DNA of 64,000 nt from Neodiprion pinetum. Taxonomy: Eukaryota; Arthropoda; Insecta; Hymenoptera; Diprionidae. Position numbers and translations under genes: made by a program. The notes under the pieces are model-generated. The model worked only from the letters and a program-made list of their open reading frames with translations, made no database searches and was not told the origin of the DNA. Below, piece after piece: positions 39,496-52,212 of this stretch. The DNA lies in assembly GCF_021155775.2 (NCBI RefSeq), contig NC_060237.1, forward strand, positions 19,986,970 through 20,050,969, read 5' to 3'. Position 1 is the stretch's first letter. Each line of letters opens with the position of its first letter.

Positions 39496-40326
39496 TCGAA
39501 TAAGAGATTCGGAAACCGAGCGTCCCTTTATCAAACATAGCGCGTTATTGAACGTCGGATCATTAGAGTGTTTTGCGTGATCTTTGGCCACTTATCGCGT
39601 GACTGTACGAGATAAAATCAGCGTCAAGTGACTATGTATACCTATGTTCGATTGGTATCGGTACACAGATACGACAGTCTATCTACAGTTTTATTCAACT
39701 TATCTGTCCAAGTATGAACGCGCATGTTTGTTTATTGATGCACGATACATACACGTCTAGTCATAAACAGGCGATTAATGTTTACATACTCGCATATAAA
39801 TCTATGTATTATAGGCTTATCTACGAATATTGTTTGCGTTGTTTACCAGTCGTACGGCAGTCACCCTGAATTTCACCTTTCACCTATCAAGTGATAACTT
39901 TTATTTTCCACGCAGATTAGCACGTTCCCTAGAAAATAATATTCTGCACAGACACTGCTGTTCAATAAACACATTTAAAAAGTCTACAATTTTAATTCGC
40001 GCCAACTATATGTATATCTCGCTCTTTTGTCACTCGACCTTGACTGTTCCCTATGCAATGCCCGACGCATTTTCAACATTTTGCGAAAGTTTCCCACATA
40101 GCATGTAATGTAACCGTGAGTGTTACGACATCGGATGTTCATGATACGATGGTTGAAAATAATAGCAACGAACAACAAAACGTCGCAGATTACACTCCGC
40201 ATACACGTTTTTGGTACACTTCAAACGTCACATTGAGATATATCCGCTTGTGAATATCGCGTGGCGGTAGTTCCAAGCCGACCTGGATAGACGGCCGAGA
40301 TTTTTTTTTCCCCCTATTAATTGCAG
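39496..40326. other. Noncoding stretch after the PLCXD-like gene
   Basis: This is the 3' flank of the PLCXD-like gene. An AATAAA at 39964-39969 could serve its 3' end, although it lies nearly 470 bases from the stop. No supported exon is seen before the acceptor at 40324-40326. Confidence 0.4.
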
Positions 40327-40521
40327 ATTTTTATTTCTGACGATGACGTTCCCATTTCCGCCGGAAAGGAGAATAACACCAGGTTTGTGACCAAGGTGAT
40401 CACGAAAAGCGAAATTATCCAGAAATCATTCTTGCCGAACGATGGGTTTGAAAAGCTAGACGCGTATGCTATCCGATCTACTCGCGATCGAAACGCAGTC
40501 CTGAATTTTACTCCAACGTGA
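40327..40521 (+). other. Orphan terminal-exon candidate
   Basis: A strong pyrimidine tract (T-run, CCCCC, TTAATTGCAG, ending at 40326) precedes a 65-codon open frame that ends in TGA at 40519-40521. AATAAA follows at 40629-40634. The translation (from IFISDDDVPISAGKENN to VLNFTPT) is of mixed composition and hydrophilic. I cannot find its upstream exons or name a family. Joining it to the PLCXD exon 4 or 5 donors gives stops at once, so it is not an alternative end of that gene. It may also be chance. Confidence 0.3.
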
Positions 40522-40727
40522 TGTAACTAGTCGCACCAGATGCATAATTAAATTGAAGCTGTTCGAATAGAGGCAATAATTTCTATCCAAGTTGTTATAA
40601 ACATTGGGCCACTCGTGTGAAATGGTGAAATAAATCATTGATATCAAACTTTTTAAATTTGTTTTTGTGCAGTTGTCTCTTCGTTTGTAAAAATTTCACG
40701 AAATTCCGCAGACAAATATTTTCACAG

Positions 40728-42583
40728 ATGGATCGTACCTTGTTTGTGTTATTTTATTTTTGCATAGTGATCATTGGTGCAGAACCAATTTTTTCGCAGT
40801 ATCCAAACAACGGATTGGAATTGGAAAATACGTTGTTTTGCGCGGATAAAAAAAAGTGCGCGACGGTTGATCAGTGCCCAGAAATCTTGTCCCTAATGAA
40901 TCGGAGAGCACTTCCGGTTCACAGGTAACCGTTGAATCGACTATACCTCGTGTATCGGGGTAAACTTCATTAAAATATATAATTTTATACCGTAGGTTTC
41001 GGCACCTTGTTTGTGGCTATGTAGGATCTCACCCGAAAGTCTGCTGCGACGTGTTAACGAGTCAGCCAACACCGACGTCGACGGCATTGGGATTCTGGGG
41101 AGACGGTCTGCCCTTCAATAAAAATACAGGCTGCGGAAAGAGTTTGATTCGAAGCAACATGGAGACTCTGGGAACGTTTCCTTTCGTAGCAAGAATCGGC
41201 TTCATAAGTAAAGATAATACTCTCTTTGTCACGGTTACGAAACAGTCCAAATAATAATTTTCTCAAAAACTGAAAATTTATCTTCTGATTCAATCACAGA
41301 CGTAGACAACGGACGCACGAAATATCCTTGCAGCGGTGTGATTGTGAACGAAAGGACTGTTCTTACAACTGGTACTTGCGCGCTGGCTACTTCCAATAGC
41401 TACAAACTGTAAGCTTGACAGATTAATATTCTTTATAAATTATGTGGTGGGAAGTTATGTTTGAATTTTTTTTTCTTCAAACTGTCGGCATATTCATACA
41501 GATCATTAAATTCATTCAGAGGCTTCGAGTAAACTTGAGAATTTGCCGAAAAAACAGATTGTTGAGCTATTTATGTTGAGATGTGCGTCTATTTATTTCA
41601 GTCAAACTGTACTCTTGGGAGAATTCGACGAGGCCGATAACCCGGATTGTAATTCGCTGTTTTGTGGACTGCCAACTCAAGAGTATAACATTTCCTATGT
41701 CGTCAAGCATCCGGACTTTAGATCCGAGACTTTTGAAAATAATATAGCATTGATCCGTCTTCAAACGCCAATTGACTTTACCGGTAGGTATTCCACGCAA
41801 GTGAAAATGATTAATACCTTTGATCCCCTTATTTCCATCAAGATATAATAACGTACAATTTTGTATAATTTGGTTTGCCGACGTTAGTCACTGCGCAGTC
41901 AATTTGTCTCTTGGAAAGCGAAAACTACAATTTGGTAGGCAAGATGCCGGTATTAGTTGGCTGGGGTAAAATATCAAGTCAGAAAGGTGCGTATAACAAG
42001 CTTTGAATAAATAACGAAGCGCGTCTTTGCGGTGAATATTTTTTTTACACCCACAGAAAAACCAACTCAACAACAATGGTTGGAAACAAAAATTTTGCCG
42101 AAACAAGATTGTTCAACGTTCATGAATCGTGGTTTTTCCGTCGACCTATGTGCCGGAAGTGCGAAAGAACCCTGTTCCGGTTTCAGCGGAAGCCCCCTGG
42201 TATTGAAATACGGGGACACTTACACTCTGGTAATTATTATACCTATTGACATTGAAGTAAATTATCTTTTGTTCGAATTAAAGCATCCGGTTGAAACTCG
42301 AGTATGTAATCTGTTCGAATCAATTCGGTGCGATTCTCGATCGCGATTTCATACACCTATAGCGATGCAGATATTAATACGTGAAATCATTGAACACGGC
42401 ATTTTCGTAATTCTACCTTCAGGCACGTATATGTAACATCATACGTAACATTACGCGTCAACGTTATCGTCGTTTCAGGTTGGCATCCTGTCGTACGGAT
42501 CGGATTGCGAAATTAATTCAAATTCACCGTCTGCGTATGTAAGCGTTGCAAAATACGCCGACTGGATTCTCACCAATTCTTAA
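40728..42583 (+). CDS. CLIP-domain serine protease homolog (SPH), catalytic His and Asp lost
   Basis: Seven exons keep frame: 40728-40924, 40996-41207, 41300-41408, 41602-41783, 41888-41986, 42057-42229, 42479-42583; product 358 aa. A signal peptide (MDRTLFVLFYFCIVIIGA) is followed by a CLIP domain with six cysteines (C38, C44, C50, C72, C82, C83). A chymotrypsin-like domain runs from about 107 to the end. The His-box reads LTTGTCAL instead of LTAAHC (T162 replaces His). The Asp-box reads NNIAL instead of NDIAL (N220 replaces Asp). The Ser-box CSGFSGSPL keeps the serine (S310) but has changed neighbours. It is therefore almost certainly inactive as a protease. Insect CLIP-SPHs act in haemolymph as cofactors of prophenoloxidase and Toll cascades; that role here is inferred from the family. 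Confidence 0.93.
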
Positions 42584-42697
42584 ATATATATATATATATA
42601 TACATTAAGACTAAAAAAAGGCAAATTTGAGCCTTTCTTATTTCCTCAATAGAATTTTTTTTACAATCTCACAAAATAGTAAGAAGTAAACGTCATT

Positions 42698-42703
42698 AAT
42701 AAA
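42698..42703 (+). terminator. Polyadenylation signal of the CLIP-SPH gene
   Basis: AATAAA about 115 bases after the stop codon, downstream of a short (TA)n run at about 42586-42601. Confidence 0.55.
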
Positions 42704-42984
42704 ATACTGTAAAATTATATCAAACTGATTTTGTCCGACATCCCATTTAGTTCTAGTCAGCAGCTTTGAATTTCTGGTGTCAAACTATACCTGACACGGC
42801 AGCTACTTGGTAGTGTAGAGGAATTTCAATTATCACAAGTGGCTTATGTGAGAGTATCATGGAATCATTTTCGTAAAGTGTATCCTGCACGTTGTCCAGT
42901 AAACGATTAAGCTTAATTCAAGTTTCAGTATTTGATAACAGTGAAGTAAATGAATAGACACCGGAAATAGAAGTAGATTGTTTT

Positions 42985-45900
42985 CTAAAGAACTATATTC
43001 TGCGAAACGTAATTGGAATCAACATTTATTTTTCTCAACTCATCCAAGATTTTGGTCAAGTATGCTTCGATATTTGCCAATGATTCGTCGATGTCCTTTT
43101 GGCCAATCCAATCCTGATCCTTAACTTTCCTCACGACGCCTTGTAGGGACAATTTCGCGCTACCCAGCATCGCTCTTCTTTGTAGCGGTGATCCAGATTC
43201 TGCACACTTCAAGTATGACTCTGCCAAATCGGCGCATAAATTAAGCACGTCTTTCGTCGCTTCTACCTCCTTGAACCATTTCGGATTGGCAACAGCGGTA
43301 CGATGCGCTCTCTGCAAGTATTGAGCCGCTTTCTGATAATCCATTTCCGTATTCTTTGTTGCCGTCAGCTCGGCGTACATCTGCCAAATCGAAGCATTAT
43401 TCGGCACTGCCGCAGTCAAATGTCCAAATAGTTCCAAGGCTTTCTGGAGTAGTCTACTAGCAGGATTACCATCGGCATCTGTTATATCCGTGATAATTGC
43501 CTTGGTAAGAATTTTCAAAATTTGTACGTCAGTGTGATGAGCTTTCAGCTCGAGAATACGGTGGTAACACCGAATCACCTACAAAAGGAGAATCAAATTT
43601 TTCGTACGATTTGACTGAATTTTTTTTATCATTACTGTTCTCGCCCGAAAAGCCTCGATTCTTCTTACCTCCGAGAAATGACCCAAGTCAATACTAACTA
43701 CCATTAGATTGTCCCACACTTCCCACCTATCGAAGTTGCATTTGACCGCATCTTGAAGGGATCGCCAAGCTCGGGGTTTGTCTCCGAGCTTGATATACGC
43801 TTTCGCCAAGTTGTTCCACGCCTCGAAATTCTAGTAAGTAAAAAGAAGGATTGAATAAACAAGTTTCACCAATATTGCATTCATTTTGCCGATACATGTA
43901 CTGACCATTTGCTCTAGAGCACAATAATGACGGTATGCATTAGCTGCCAATTTCCAATCTTCAATTTGCAATGCAGCAAATCCAAGCCTAATCCATATGT
44001 TCTCTTGAATATTATTCAATTCCACAGACAATTTCAAATGCGGTACTGCCTCTGTGTACTGTAAGAATTGTAAATTCATTGTTACACTGAATGTTTGAAT
44101 TTGTCTTCAAGATTGATTAAAACCAATTGCATTAGATACGATCTTTGATACATGAGATAAAAATTTGATTAGCGCTATCTCAGTAAACTTACATTTTGTT
44201 TTGAATAATAATGCAGGCCCCAGTGCCTTTGGGCACGGCTGCTCTTTTCACCAGATAATTTCCATGCAGTTTCATAACATTTTGTATCCTGCGTTGAATC
44301 ACCTAAGAGACACCAAAGTTTTACTGTTGGCTTCTTATCGATTTCTTGTTGAATTATTTCTGCAGCCTGAAAGAGTTAGATGAAATGATATCACAATACC
44401 ATAGGTAGTCATGAGTAGATGTTGATAGTTCTGAGCAAATGTCGCGTGGTGCTTGATCTCAATCAGTTGGAGATTAAAAAAATTGATTTTACAGAAATTT
44501 GCGCACCTTGTGTCTCAATTCTAATATAGTGTAGCACACAATTACGCTTTCCCAGAGTCGGAGATGCAAGTACAGCTCAAGAGCGCTCTTGACCATGCCT
44601 AGATTAAGCATCAGATCAGCCAAGGTTTGTCTAACTTCCCAGACAGGTTTCATACCACTGGCGAAAAATATATCCATACGATGGGAGACTAATGGCTTTG
44701 AAGAATTCAATTGCTCAATCAGATACTCTGTCTGTGACATAGATCTTTCAACGGTTCTTTTGTGATTCGATTCCAATATACAACGCTGACACAAAGATGA
44801 CATTCTTAATGGCCAGTTACTCGAATTCTCTATAACATTCTGATACAAATGTCACATAATTAAATTATCTGTAAAATAAATTGAAATCAAGACTGGATTC
44901 CTAAATCAATTCATAAACATCAATTCTCACAATTAGGTATGGTACAACCTCTTCGTCAGCAAGTTTGTCTTTCGGTTGGGATTTTTGAATCTGAAAACTG
45001 CAAAAAATGAAAATTAAATGATATTAATTTCCTGGTATAATTTATTACTGATGTATGTACGAAAATTTTCAATTCAACGAATAGTAGTGTACGATTAATT
45101 AATGGAATTAAACTTATGGAGTTAAATATTTGCATAGATGTCGACGCATTTTCCCACAACAATTCTATAACCAACTTCTGGTAATGAGGTGAAATTTAAA
45201 TATTTACCATACATACTATTTTGCTAAAACAACTGCTTCTTCCAAGGCACCCAGTTCAATAATTTCTGCAGGTTCAGAATATTCTACTCGTTCCAATCGC
45301 AAGTCATCTTTTAGTTCAAGAGCAGTGGGCAAATCTTGACACTTTCTGTACGGGAAATTGTCTTTGTCCGTGGAAACTTTCAACATTAACTGAGCTTTCT
45401 CATCTTGTTGGTACTTGGTGCGTTTACCGAGCATGCCGACTAACTGCATGTTTAGTTTTGCCGAATGCTGAGCAATTTCCACGTGTTTTTCCATGTTCTG
45501 TATCCTTCTATGATACAAATAAAACTGCACAGCCTCGACATGGAACAACGTCCTGAGGTACTCATCACTCAAAATATCATCAGCAGAAATTTTTTCTACT
45601 AAATCCTCAGTTTCTTTGAATAAAGTTGCAGAAGCTTCTTCGAGAACAATTTGATGCAGTAAATTGGCTCTGAATAACCACCAAGCAGCAGTTCTGTGAT
45701 GATTTTGTAATGTTTCATTAGAAAGCAATATTTTCGATAGATACAACAGCTCAGGCTTCTTCACATTTTCATTGCATTCATCTTCAAGGTGCAAAAACTC
45801 CAATGCCTCCTCACGTTTGCCCAATAACCAATCAATGTCCGGCGTATTTTCTGGGCCAGTGAAGTTAGTTTGGACAAAAAACAACAGCGAAGCTATCCCA

Positions 45901-46256
45901 ACAGATAATAACTGAAACGTGCAGTTAGGATCATCGTTCACAGCGTCATGTAGGGTTTTTACGAGATTATTGTTATTGACAAACTTCTTGAGATAAGATG
46001 AACAGAATTTATTATTCAAGATTTGTTCATAATGTCCCATGTGGAATTCCTCAATACTGGGTAATGCCTGCGGGGCTGAAATATATTCAATTTGAGTGTA
46101 AGAAATTTGTGTTTGCTTTTTCGGGAACATGTGATATTTTCTTGCGCACAAATTTACATACGCAGAACAGAAGTTAACCTTACCTGAGTCATCCAAAAAA
46201 TTCGTGATGAGTTTTACCTCAGAATTTTTCAGGTCTTCAGTATGCATTTTCTCCAT
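42985..46256 (-). CDS. TTC27: Tetratricopeptide repeat protein 27 (TTC27)
   Basis: Seven exons on - keep frame: 46256-45217, 44997-44931, 44839-44507, 44366-44193, 44058-43906, 43830-43669, 43578-42985; product 840 aa, close to human TTC27 (about 843). Recognised family stretches include WWLFRANLLHQ, MLGKRTKYQQDEKAQL, RLWESVIVCY, and the TPR run with NIWIRLGFAALQIEDWKLA, AWNNLAKAYIKLGDKPRAW and the following KCNFDRWEVWDNL. The N-terminal half is an alpha-helical TTC27-specific region; the TPR repeats lie from about residue 450 onward. TTC27 is a conserved, largely uncharacterised TPR protein (the yeast relative is Emw1) thought to act in protein assembly or trafficking. The gene converges with the CLIP-SPH gene, with 401 bases between their stops. 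Confidence 0.93.
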
Positions 46257-47663
46257 ATTTACGTTCGAATTTAGAAAACACGCTTGTCACAAGTCATCAA
46301 GGAGTACGCATATGTTTTTCTGCTACTAAATACCCGTGCAACAAATATTACCGGACAAGTGGCAACAAATCGATACGGTAGTGTTGTCGTTAGCCACGAA
46401 TTATACGATACGCAATAGAGTGTAGTACGCTATACGGAAAATCTAACCATGTTCCCAAGGTCGCGGAGTCTCAAGTCCACGCACAAACGGCGTGGTGAAT
46501 TCTCGAAAGGATTGTCGATCATTTGGTTGACAAATTATTAGAGATTATTAGTTAGTTCGGCTTGTTTCATAGAATCAGCCAATGGTATAATGATTTTAGT
46601 TAATATTTACAAACATACCGGAAATCAAAAAACACCTGTAGTTGAACATCTTGAGTGTCATAACTGTATAACGTTTGCAATGGTACGACAGTACGTATAA
46701 TTCTAAAATATCGCTAATATCATGAAAATTACATTTAATAATACAGCAGAATCATAGAAGGAATTAATTATTTCGCGAGCTTACTCATTACCCACATCTG
46801 CTGGAAGGTAAACCATTTCCGATTTGCTCCACGCTGTCGCTTATGGTTTCGAAATCACAACACTCGATACGATAGTAATTATTTCTACTCAACCTTGAAG
46901 TATCCCGGAATTGTTTTATTCAAACTATTTGCAAGTTCTTATCTGTATTCATTGATGATAATATTTTATTGTTGCGCAGAAAATAGCTAGGCATAAGTAT
47001 ACAGCTGACGAGGAAAGTTATATTAGTGAAGTTCCTGGATATTGATTTCAAATTTAATAACGCATGAAGTGTTTGGTACGCTTTGTATCGCTTCATGAAG
47101 CAATAATTAGGTGCAGTTATTGTACAACTGCTGAGTTTCCGGTTGAAAAAAGAATCAAAGAACTCAAAAATTTCAAGCACATCACGGGATTAAACGTACA
47201 CAGGCGGCACTCGGAAGTTGTCAGGCATTTATTTAAAGTTATTATTGATGGCGTTCGAGATACATACGTTGTTTCGCAGGCCCGAAAGAAAAGACATATT
47301 ACATGTGCACGACGATAGTAGAAACTACAGATTCTTGATAATGATAAATATGTGAATTAATTATCAATCATTCTAGCATGAAATAGTAGATCAAAACAGG
47401 ATCTCGAGGATAATTACATTATTACAAATAAATGATCTAAAACTAACATAAAATAAAGTTAGAAATATTACATTACTAAATTATAGCAAAAATATATTTC
47501 TCTAGTACTTTTAATGTAAAAAAAAAAAACACAACAAGAATTAGGAATACAGCTTTGTGGATTTCTTTAACTCGCATTTGTACTGTAATTAACATTATTA
47601 ATTAACAGTTCTTTTATTATTTATGAAATGCATGTTCATCTAATTAACCGTTGAAAATATTCA
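46257..47663. other. Intergenic region between TTC27 and MCM9
   Basis: Holds the TTC27 upstream region and the MCM9 3' flank. An 84-codon frame on + (47064-47318) and a partly overlapping 86-codon frame on - match nothing I know and have no supporting splice or poly-A context, so I do not call them. Confidence 0.5.
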
Positions 47664-50600
47664 TCACAGTTGAACACTCAGATGTTCCAAGTTGAGCTTG
47701 TCGAGGATATCAATCCCTAAAAATACAAATCACCTGTAGCACAGCGTATAACAGGTAAGTGTACGGTGTCTACGTGAACAAAATCTGAACAAGGTTGTAC
47801 ACCGTTAACCAAAATACGAAGTTAATTCCTTGACCTAGTGAACTTTGTCTATCTCGTTACCTTCTTTGCGATAATCGGCCATTGGATCTGCAGGAAAACG
47901 ATGACCAGTAACAGTTGAGCTATAAGTAGAATTCATAGGACCGGTTCCCACCAATTGCGCAGCTACCAAAGCATCCATTAATTCTACTTGCGTACGGTAC
48001 ATCAGACGAGCATGACCCTCGGCTAACCTATTGTACATTAGAATTACTTGATAGTCCAATCATTACGGTGATGATGATGATGATGATAATGATAATAATA
48101 ATTATTATTATAATGATAATTAGTCCCGCTATAGCCTTTCGGATATGTCTCCATAATTGAGTAGCTTGTGCAAGGTGACGGAGGGCTGGCTTAGTGACCA
48201 TCATTATGCATAGTAGATCTCTATTATTTGTCAATATTTCAGGATGTAATGGCAAAACCTATGTGTGTGTTGTAATTATTAACAGTTAAAATTCTAACAA
48301 AAAGCTTAGATTAGTTACCTAACAAGGCTTTCTAAGAGTCGTACAGTTGTCCTTTCTGCTCTTCTTTCTGGATTCAACCTGTGGTATCGATAAGTGGCTC
48401 TAATTACTTCTGACGCCTCTGGACTTATCGCAGGTTTGAGTGTATGTACCAAAGCGAAATAGTCCCTCACCGTTTCTTCTGTCCACAAGGTACCCGTTTC
48501 CAAAATATTCAGCTGTTTTTCCGGGCCACTAAAATCATACACAATTGTCACCTTTGAAGACAAGTCACACTTCTAATAAGATCATACACACACAACCCTG
48601 TAGAAGCAAACCGATCTTACAGGGTAATTTTTTTTTCTGACGATTCCTGAGCTGTTTTCAAAATATGAGTTGCTATCATCTCGTCCCATTCTACATTCCG
48701 ATTATCTCTTAGAACCAAGATCAAATCAAATCGGGTTAGGAGAGCATCTCCTAAAGATGTTAAAACTTGTTTTCCATCAATGCAGTGTCCTCCGATAGGA
48801 TTAGTCGCCGCAATTACCGTACAGCGAGAATTCAGCGTGCTTACTAGCCCTGCTTTAGCTACTGATATTGTTTGCTGTTCCATCGCTTCGTGGATTGCTC
48901 CTTGATCGTGTGAACGCATTGAAGAAAATTCATCAATGCAACATACTCCACCGTCAGCTAATACTAATGCTCCACCTTCCAACTGCCAACCTCCCTCATC
49001 CTTGATCGCAGCAGCTGTTAGGCCAGCTGCAGTTGAACCGATACCAGTTGTTAACACAGAACGCAAGGCTAATCTAGCTGCGGTGCGGAGAAGCTGTGAT
49101 TTGCTGGTTCCGGGATCGCCAATCAATAACAGGTGTGGTTCACCTCTGATTCGTGTACCTAATTTTGTAATATTATCGTGACATTCTTTTTTTTACATGG
49201 CAAATTGTTATTGAAAATGATGCGCTCATTGGTGTTTAATAGCGTCATGTCATGCAAACGTAATTTTCTTCGTGATTTGGTAGTTTTTATTGAACCAATA
49301 ACGCGATAATTTGTCTACCGAATTTTTTGATAAAAATATTTTCATTATCATCAGACTTATTAGCCTGGCTGGTAAAAGTGGTATTGGAAAATATTTCATA
49401 TAACCTTACCAGAATCTTGAGACTTTGATACTCCACCAGCAAGCACAACTGCAAGTGCCTTTTTCACATTGTACATACCATAGATCTGGGAATATAAACG
49501 TAGTCTCTGTAATTAAAATGCTTAGATCATGTGAGGGTGTAAATTCATTTTATACCTGAGGGCAAAGTGAGCCAAGTATGATATCTCTACCGACCAAAGG
49601 TTGCGCTTTATGAGCTTCCCAATACCTGGCAAATATCTCTTTCGCTTCATTGGTGGAGAATTGAGCCTCGTTCATTTTACTAGAGACAGTAACGCTGTTT
49701 GCCATAATCACGGTGCTTGCTTCAGCTCGTTGACCTGGTGTTAACGAGCCCCATTGTCTTATCACTATTCCACTAAAATAATAGTTTAATGTTGGAAATA
49801 GTGCGAGAGCGTTGAAAAACAAGGTATTCGCTATTCAGAAACACAGATTGTTAACCGAGTTTTGAAACGTGAATCGATTCCACAAATTACCATATATCAA
49901 CGTGATCTCCGGGTCTACATTTATCAACTAAGTCATCCAAAAGAATTATCCGAGTTCCGCTAGCGTATGAAGCCCTTGTGTCAATCTGGCATTTCTCCTA
50001 AGGATGGTAACAATCGAATTAGTAAAGTTCATACTAAGTGTGATTAGTATATCTATCCACAATATGTAAATTTACCTGAATTTTCACTTCTTGGTAATCT
50101 GAACAATCGTTCTGTTGCAAAGTTGGATCTGTAAAGATGCTTCTTGAGTGACATGCATCGCATTCTTTGGTCTCCTTGAATTTCCTTCTTTCCCATTCTA
50201 ACTGTTCAAAATCAAGGCAAAATTAACTCTATGTCTCACGTTGTCATAGTCTCACCATTGTAGATTATTTTGATCGAATGCTACAAAGTAATCAACGATA
50301 AGCGAGACAAAGAGTGTTTATCGATTGAATGCTATTGAATCACTATAAAATATAAAATGGACATTAAGAAAATTTAATAGAGGAATTAATATAATGAGCA
50401 GCAGAATTATTTACCTCTACAACGGTAACGTGTTTACATTTACGACAGGTGTACCTCTGACAGACTTTTAACACAGTAGGCTGCGATATTCGCACAGCGA
50501 TTCCCGAGGTGGAAATCAACTCTCCAATTGGACTTTGGTTTACTTTTATTGGAAAAGATGTTATTCGTGTATGAATCTGCAATTTTAGTTGCATCTGTAT

Positions 50601-51196
50601 TACAATCAAGTTTTATTTAGTGATTAAACAGTATAAAAATGTATCCTCAGTTGGTATTAAGACATCGAATAAACGGTTTTTATACCTTCTGTTTTACTGT
50701 CAGTCCAGGGTTAAATAATTTTTCCTGTGCTGTTATAGCGGATTTATCGCAGAGCGGCAAATATTCTCGAGGGTTGTGTAAAAGTTTAGTGGCGAGTTGT
50801 TGGTCTGTTTCAACCAGGGATAGAAAACTAAAAAACACAGGTGTATTAGATGGCCACGATTGAATTACTGTGAAGAATCACAGTGATGTGAGTATGTATA
50901 TGCGTACGCCGCAGAAACCAAATTATCTCTAGACTTATAGGTTAAGGTCATTGACACAGCAATAATCGCCAATCGAATTGAAGTTATTCAAAATTTGTTA
51001 TTTACGTATTAGCTTGAATAAAAAAAAAAATTCGAATGGCATTTGATTGTAGTGCTAGCTGTGCAAAATGTACTGCAAGAATGGTCAACAATGCACCGTA
51101 CTTCACGTGTATCGAATAATGTTGATTTTCGTTAACGGCTTCAAGTATCTTCATCAAATCATCTTCGTGATGCTTTAAAAAGTATTTCTCAAGCAT
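47664..51196 (-). CDS. MCM9: DNA helicase MCM9
   Basis: Eleven exons on - keep frame: 51196-51102, 50827-50686, 50576-50415, 50201-50076, 49997-49891, 49772-49556, 49485-49410, 49158-48621, 48528-48319, 48027-47861, 47716-47664; product 630 aa. MCM N-terminal domain, then a zinc site C123-x2-C126...C147-x2-C150. AAA+ core: Walker A GDPGTSKS (322-329), Walker B IDEF (383-386), the MCM stretch IHEAMEQQTISVAKAGLV, and LLTRFDLILVL with the arginine finger. The lid region RTTVRLLESLVRLAEGHARLMYR reads as MCM9 rather than MCM8 or MCM2-7. It ends soon after DILDKLNLEHLSVQL, without the long disordered tail of vertebrate MCM9. MCM9 works with MCM8 in homologous recombination and crosslink repair. The exon 1 donor (AA|GTACGG) is weak but is the only one that restores frame and homology. 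Confidence 0.92.
48069..48120. repeat. (GAT)n/(AAT)n microsatellite in an MCM9 intron
   Basis: Tandem GAT units grade into AAT/TTA units inside the intron between 48319 and 48027. Confidence 0.85.
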
Positions 51197-52212
51197 TTCG
51201 ACTCCTTACAGAGTTATTTCAAATTGTCTTGGAAGCATTTGAATTGTTCGATCACAGTTCGTAGATGCAAGGATGTAAACACCGTGAACGATGAAAAAGG
51301 CCGAGTTGAGTCGGGATCCGCAAGAGGCGCCAGCAGCTAAACGCACGAACTTCAGATCGAAGCGATCGCTAAAAGTTGACGATCGGTGAAGTGTGCAGCA
51401 GGTCAAAAGGGTGGAAAACAGTGGAAAAAACTTGTGTGGAAAAAAGTTGCTGACTAGATTGCTCCATTAATTCGCAAATTAACGAAGAACAATTGTCAAT
51501 ACTCACAATTGTTTGAGACAGATCTGAGATTCGCAATTAGACGAGAAACAAGAAACAAGAATCGGTCGAGGAGTTCTAGAAGGCAGGTGGCGTGTGAAAG
51601 CGTGGCAGTTTGCTGATACCGATGTGCAGATTTTTCACTACAAAGCACAAGTATGTATTATTTCTTAATATTTCTAAGACGTTTTACTTTATACTTTATG
51701 TCATGAAATGTGGCTTCGAATGTAGGTATATGCGTGTATTTTTGTTCATGTCGAATTTATGGACTTGTCCAAAAAGTTACATGCATGGGTAACTTTTAAA
51801 CAGATTTTAAAATACATATTTCCGAACCAATCGTTCTGCTGTGATCAGTTACAACATGGAAAATTCACGTTTCTGTGTTGTATTGTACAATTCCGTGCAA
51901 AAGTTAACAAGGATCAGCAGAGCTGATTGGAAGTTACACTCTATCGTATGAAGCTTAATTGATGAAGTTTCTTGATCTGATTTTGTTTTCATCTGTCTGT
52001 CCTTTCGTCTTTCTCTGTAGTAGGGTGTGTGACTAACTAATATTTCAGAATAATCAACCAGAATTTCCTCAATAGCCTCTATGTGTATCATTTACATAAT
52101 TATAAACGCGTACTTATATGATTGTGTACGCAGCACAAAAGATTTGTCTAACAAAATCGAAACATCGCGAAGTCACGTGCGAATACAGGTTGTTTTCGAC
52201 ATAGTGATGAAA
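51197..52212. other. Intergenic region between MCM9 and trunk
   Basis: Holds the MCM9 promoter side and the 3' flank of the trunk gene. I see no supported gene. Confidence 0.5.

Noticed and set aside
47064..47318. 84-codon frame on + between TTC27 and MCM9
   Set aside because: No recognised motif and no poly-A or splice support; it shares sequence with an open frame on -.
48028..48255. Poly-Ile frame on - in the MCM9 locus
   Set aside because: Reads through an intronic microsatellite; the true exon boundary is at 48027.
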